A DNA stretch of 6,801 nt from Pyrinomonadaceae bacterium (GTDB taxonomy: Bacteria; Acidobacteriota; Blastocatellia; Pyrinomonadales; Pyrinomonadaceae), in NCBI GenBank assembly GCA_014379795.1, contig JACMLC010000350.1, positions 1 through 6,801 of the forward strand, given 5' to 3'. A program made the translations under genes and the position numbers. Positions 5,905 to 6,801 of this stretch are shown here, one piece after another (positions within the stretch are counted from its first letter, which is position 1; each line of letters begins with the position of its first letter). The notes beneath the pieces are model-generated. The model was not told the origin of the DNA and did not search any database. It saw only the letters and a program-made list of their open reading frames with translations.

Positions 5905-6801
5905 TTAGCTGCCCGTCACGAACAGTTGGCGATAGGCGTTAAGCTTCACCGCCAGAGTCGCGCGGCTCACGGTTGTGTTCGGCTCAAAGCGCGGCCCCGG
6001 CAGGGCTTGAAACTGTCCGGGAGCGATTTGAATAACTTCAGCCGGAAACGCTTCGAACAAATTGTTGTTGATGGCTATCTGCACATAACCGCGCAGGGCT
6101 GGCGGAATCTGTGCGTTGTCCGAAAGAGCAGTCCCGTTAAAGGTCACGGTCGAATTCGCTAGCGAGCGAGCCTGTGCGTCATGCCCGAGCGCACGCACAA
6201 GCGCGACGGCCAGATCAAGACGGTTGACAGAGCCGTTCGGATTAAAACTGTTTCCCGAAAAGCTCATCATGCCGTTCGGCACAAAGTTGTAATCGCGCAA
6301 CGTAGAGCCTTTGGCCGTCACGGCTTCGGCGATTCTCAAGAGGTCGCCCGACACGTCCGCGAACTTCGGTGTCGCGCCGATTGATTGACGAAGCGGCGCA
6401 TTCAACACGAGCGCGCGAGCCAAATCTTCACGCGTCACAATTTGATTCGGACTGAAGCTGCCATTGGCGTAGGTATCAAGCACACGATTCTTGAGCGCGG
6501 CTTCGATCTCTGTTCGCTGCGGATGATCAATGATGTCAGGGATGTTCGGCAGAATGTATTTAACTTGGACGACGTTGCCATTCACAGGCCCCGGCGAAGC
6601 AACCTGTATCGGAGACGATGCCTGCGGCGCGGCGGTTAGCCCGCGTGCGCCCCGAACTTCCAGCCTCCATATTCCGGCCTCCGGATTCTGAACCGTGACC
6701 TGGCGAGCCGTGCTGCCCAAGACCGGATATTCGATAGCCGTCGAATAATTGACGCCGCTCGGCGAAGTGATTCTGATGCCGACCAGATTGCCCGTGCCAA
6801 A
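5905..6801 (-). CDS. Envelope-anchored protein with three SLH repeats, C-terminal part (possibly a subtilisin-like protease)
   Basis: The frame is open from the window edge to TAA at 5905-5907 and encodes the last 298 residues of a larger protein. Fragment residues 1-53 form a beta-rich module (VGIRITSPSGVNYS, VTVQNPEAGIWRLEVRGA), like the C-terminal sandwich found behind secreted subtilases. A Pro/Ala/Gly linker follows (54-75). Three S-layer homology repeats come next: about 86-138 (DHPQRTEIEAALKNRVLDTY, FSPNQIVTREDLARAL), 146-205 (FADVSGDLLRIAEAV, FNPNGSVNRLDLAVALVRAL) and 227-290 (ALRGYVQIAINNNLFEAF, FEPNTTVSRATLAVKLNAY). SLH triplets bind secondary cell-wall polymers or act as outer-envelope anchors, so the product is probably held at the surface. 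I recall S8 peptidases with this tail in Blastocatellia, but the catalytic part is outside the window, so protease activity is inferred only. A TTG at 6720 is not a believable start because homologous-looking coding sequence continues upstream. Confidence 0.88.
   Translation of the reverse strand, partial: FGTGNLVGIRITSPSGVNYSTAIEYPVLGSTARQVTVQNPEAGIWRLEVRGARGLTAAPQASSPIQVASPGPVNGNVVQVKYILPNIPDIIDHPQRTEIEAALKNRVLDTYANGSFSPNQIVTREDLARALVLNAPLRQSIGATPKFADVSGDLLRIAEAVTAKGSTLRDYNFVPNGMMSFSGNSFNPNGSVNRLDLAVALVRALGHDAQARSLANSTVTFNGTALSDNAQIPPALRGYVQIAINNNLFEAFPAEVIQIAPGQFQALPGPRFEPNTTVSRATLAVKLNAYRQLFVTGS

Noticed and set aside
5905..6720. Complete 271-residue protein starting at TTG 6720
   Set aside because: The same frame continues upstream to the window edge with coherent beta-domain sequence (VGIRITSPSGVNYS), so the gene is a truncated larger protein.

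Overview
The window reads as chromosomal DNA of a moderately GC-rich, free-living bacterium. The most likely group is Acidobacteriota of the Blastocatellia/Pyrinomonadales type. This rests on recalled family resemblance only: a small secreted protein beginning DTIRLKDGS, an SLH-tailed secreted protein resembling subtilase C-termini, a multidomain secreted M36-like peptidase, and intergenic arrays of short inverted repeats. No rRNA, tRNA or other phylogenetic marker is present, so the assignment is tentative.

All four genes lie on the minus strand and are read from right to left. (1) 6801-5905 is the C-terminal part of an envelope-anchored protein with three S-layer homology repeats; its start is outside the window. 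(2) 5733-2236 is a complete 1165-residue secreted zinc metallopeptidase related to fungalysin (M36), with propeptide, catalytic domain, FN3-like module and beta-rich tail. A clear intrinsic terminator follows at 2210-2179. (3) 1929-580 is a secreted metal-dependent amidohydrolase of the imidazolonepropionase-like / Xaa-Pro-dipeptidase-like type. (4) 302-1 is the N-terminal part of a small secreted protein of unknown function, truncated by the window edge.

The three complete intergenic gaps (303-579, 1930-2235, 5734-5904) each hold a different short-unit inverted-repeat element placed 3' of a gene. One is built on GGATGAA heptamers, one on CGCAGAGA/CTCCGCGTC-like units, and one on GAATGCA/GATTGCG heptamers. 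The GGATGAA element runs into the amidohydrolase gene and supplies its last sense codon and stop codon. These elements are the least explained structure here.

Functionally, the three larger products fit extracellular or periplasmic protein and peptide breakdown: a probable surface protein or protease, a secreted endopeptidase, and an exported amidohydrolase of a superfamily that includes dipeptidases. Gaps of 171-306 bp, a strong terminator and separate ribosome binding sites argue against one tight operon. I see no phage, plasmid, CRISPR, transposase or defence gene, and no clear new multi-gene system.
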